The notes under the pieces are model-generated. The model was not told the DNA's origin and made no database searches. It saw nothing but the letters and a program-made list of their open reading frames with translations. A program made the position numbers and the translations under genes. Shown here in pieces: positions 34,086-34,421 of a stretch of 34,421 nucleotides of DNA (position 1 is its first letter; every line of letters starts with the position of its first letter). This DNA is from CAZADA01 sp964636945 (GTDB taxonomy: Bacteria > Pseudomonadota > Alphaproteobacteria > Caulobacterales > Maricaulaceae). The stretch lies in the NCBI GenBank assembly GCA_964636945.1, contig CAZWVH010000032.1:1-34421 (forward strand), in the 5' to 3' direction.

Positions 34086-34421
34086 TATTCCTCCTTGCCA
34101 GATCGATTGATCAATTCAGCGCGTAACGCCTCGATATCCTCAAGGGTCAGTGCTTCATCCTCGATGAGTTGCTGTGCCAGGCGTTGCGGCGAGCCTTCAA
34201 ACCACGAGGCGACCACCGACCCGAGGGCCCGACGGCGCGCCGCCGATTTGCTGATCAGAGCGCGATAAATGTGCGCACGGCCTTCCCTGCGGAATCCCAC
34301 ATAGCCCTTGTCAGTCATGATCCGCACGGTCGTGAGCACCGTGGTGTAGGCCAAGCCGTGAACGGGCTCGAGGGCGTCGGTGAGCTCTCTCACACTCGCC
34401 TCCCCGCGCTCCCACAACACA
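34085..34421 (-). CDS. BlaI/MecI-family repressor, N-terminus cut by window edge
   Basis: The frame is open to the window edge; 111 codons are visible, and the first visible residues (VLWERGEASVRELTDAL) match positions about 15-20 in full-length BlaI proteins, so perhaps 15-20 residues are missing. The winged-helix region includes YTTVLTTVRIMTDKGYV (recognition helix) and the wing REGRAHIYRA. The C-terminal part is a helical dimer domain. Family members repress their own operon and are inactivated by cleavage by the neighbouring M56 protease, here encoded directly downstream. The target genes beyond this pair are unknown. The apparent GTG at 34420 should not be taken as the start. Confidence 0.85.
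   Translation of the reverse strand, partial: VLWERGEASVRELTDALEPVHGLAYTTVLTTVRIMTDKGYVGFRREGRAHIYRALISKSAARRRALGSVVASWFEGSPQRLAQQLIEDEALTLEDIEALRAELINRSGKEE

Noticed and set aside
1..34421. tRNA, rRNA, CRISPR array, insertion sequence or riboswitch
   Set aside because: Reading both strands showed no array of spaced direct repeats, no transposase-like product and no recognisable structured RNA; absence is judged by eye only.

Overview
The window reads as chromosome from a marine or salt-tolerant alphaproteobacterium. The evidence is a complete ectoine operon (ectA-ectB-ectC-ask with a divergent ectR-type regulator), a DUF2793 protein (a family seen mostly in Alphaproteobacteria), a moderately high GC content and dense overlapping operons. 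Something near Hyphomonadales/Caulobacterales or Rhodobacterales would fit, but genus and order cannot be settled from this sequence alone. I see no rRNA, tRNA, CRISPR array, insertion sequence or prophage core.

Region 1 (1-13.9 kb) is a surface-glycan block. It opens with the 3' part of a family 2 glycosyltransferase and a 1540-residue protein that joins an FkbM methyltransferase, a long coiled coil, glycosyltransferase-like modules and a C-terminal GT25 domain. Three divergent sulfotransferase-like proteins follow, flanking a DUF2793 tail-fibre-like protein. After a 540-bp gap come a 478-residue protein of unknown function, an 874-residue GT2-GT4 double glycosyltransferase and a small SRPBCC/Coq10-like protein, the last three in one overlapping operon. 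The likely output is a methylated, sulfated extracellular polysaccharide or glycoprotein glycan.

Region 2 (13.9-21.4 kb) is the compatible-solute block, mostly on the minus strand: ectA, ectB, ectC and an ectoine-type aspartokinase, then an MFS transporter and a sodium/solute symporter joined by ATGA overlaps. A MarR-family regulator is divergent from ectA. The shared intergenic region holds facing sigma70-like sequences and a 16-bp pseudo-palindrome at the ectA start. No ectD (hydroxylase) is present here.

Region 3 (21.4-25.0 kb) holds a fused alpha+beta thiamine-diphosphate E1 dehydrogenase and a divergent LhgO-like FAD oxidoreductase.

Region 4 (25.0-32.1 kb) returns to glycan genes: a sugar C-methyltransferase, a GT4, an ABC-2 polysaccharide export pair (Wzm/Wzt type), a second GT4 with an extra C-terminal domain, and a UDP-glucuronate-epimerase-like enzyme. 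Together these suggest an ABC-transporter-dependent capsule or O-polysaccharide.

Region 5 (32.1-34.4 kb) is a BlaI/BlaR-like pair in which the membrane protease carries an ankyrin-repeat domain where BlaR1 has its beta-lactam sensor. This is the most unusual single architecture in the window. The regulator is cut by the window edge.
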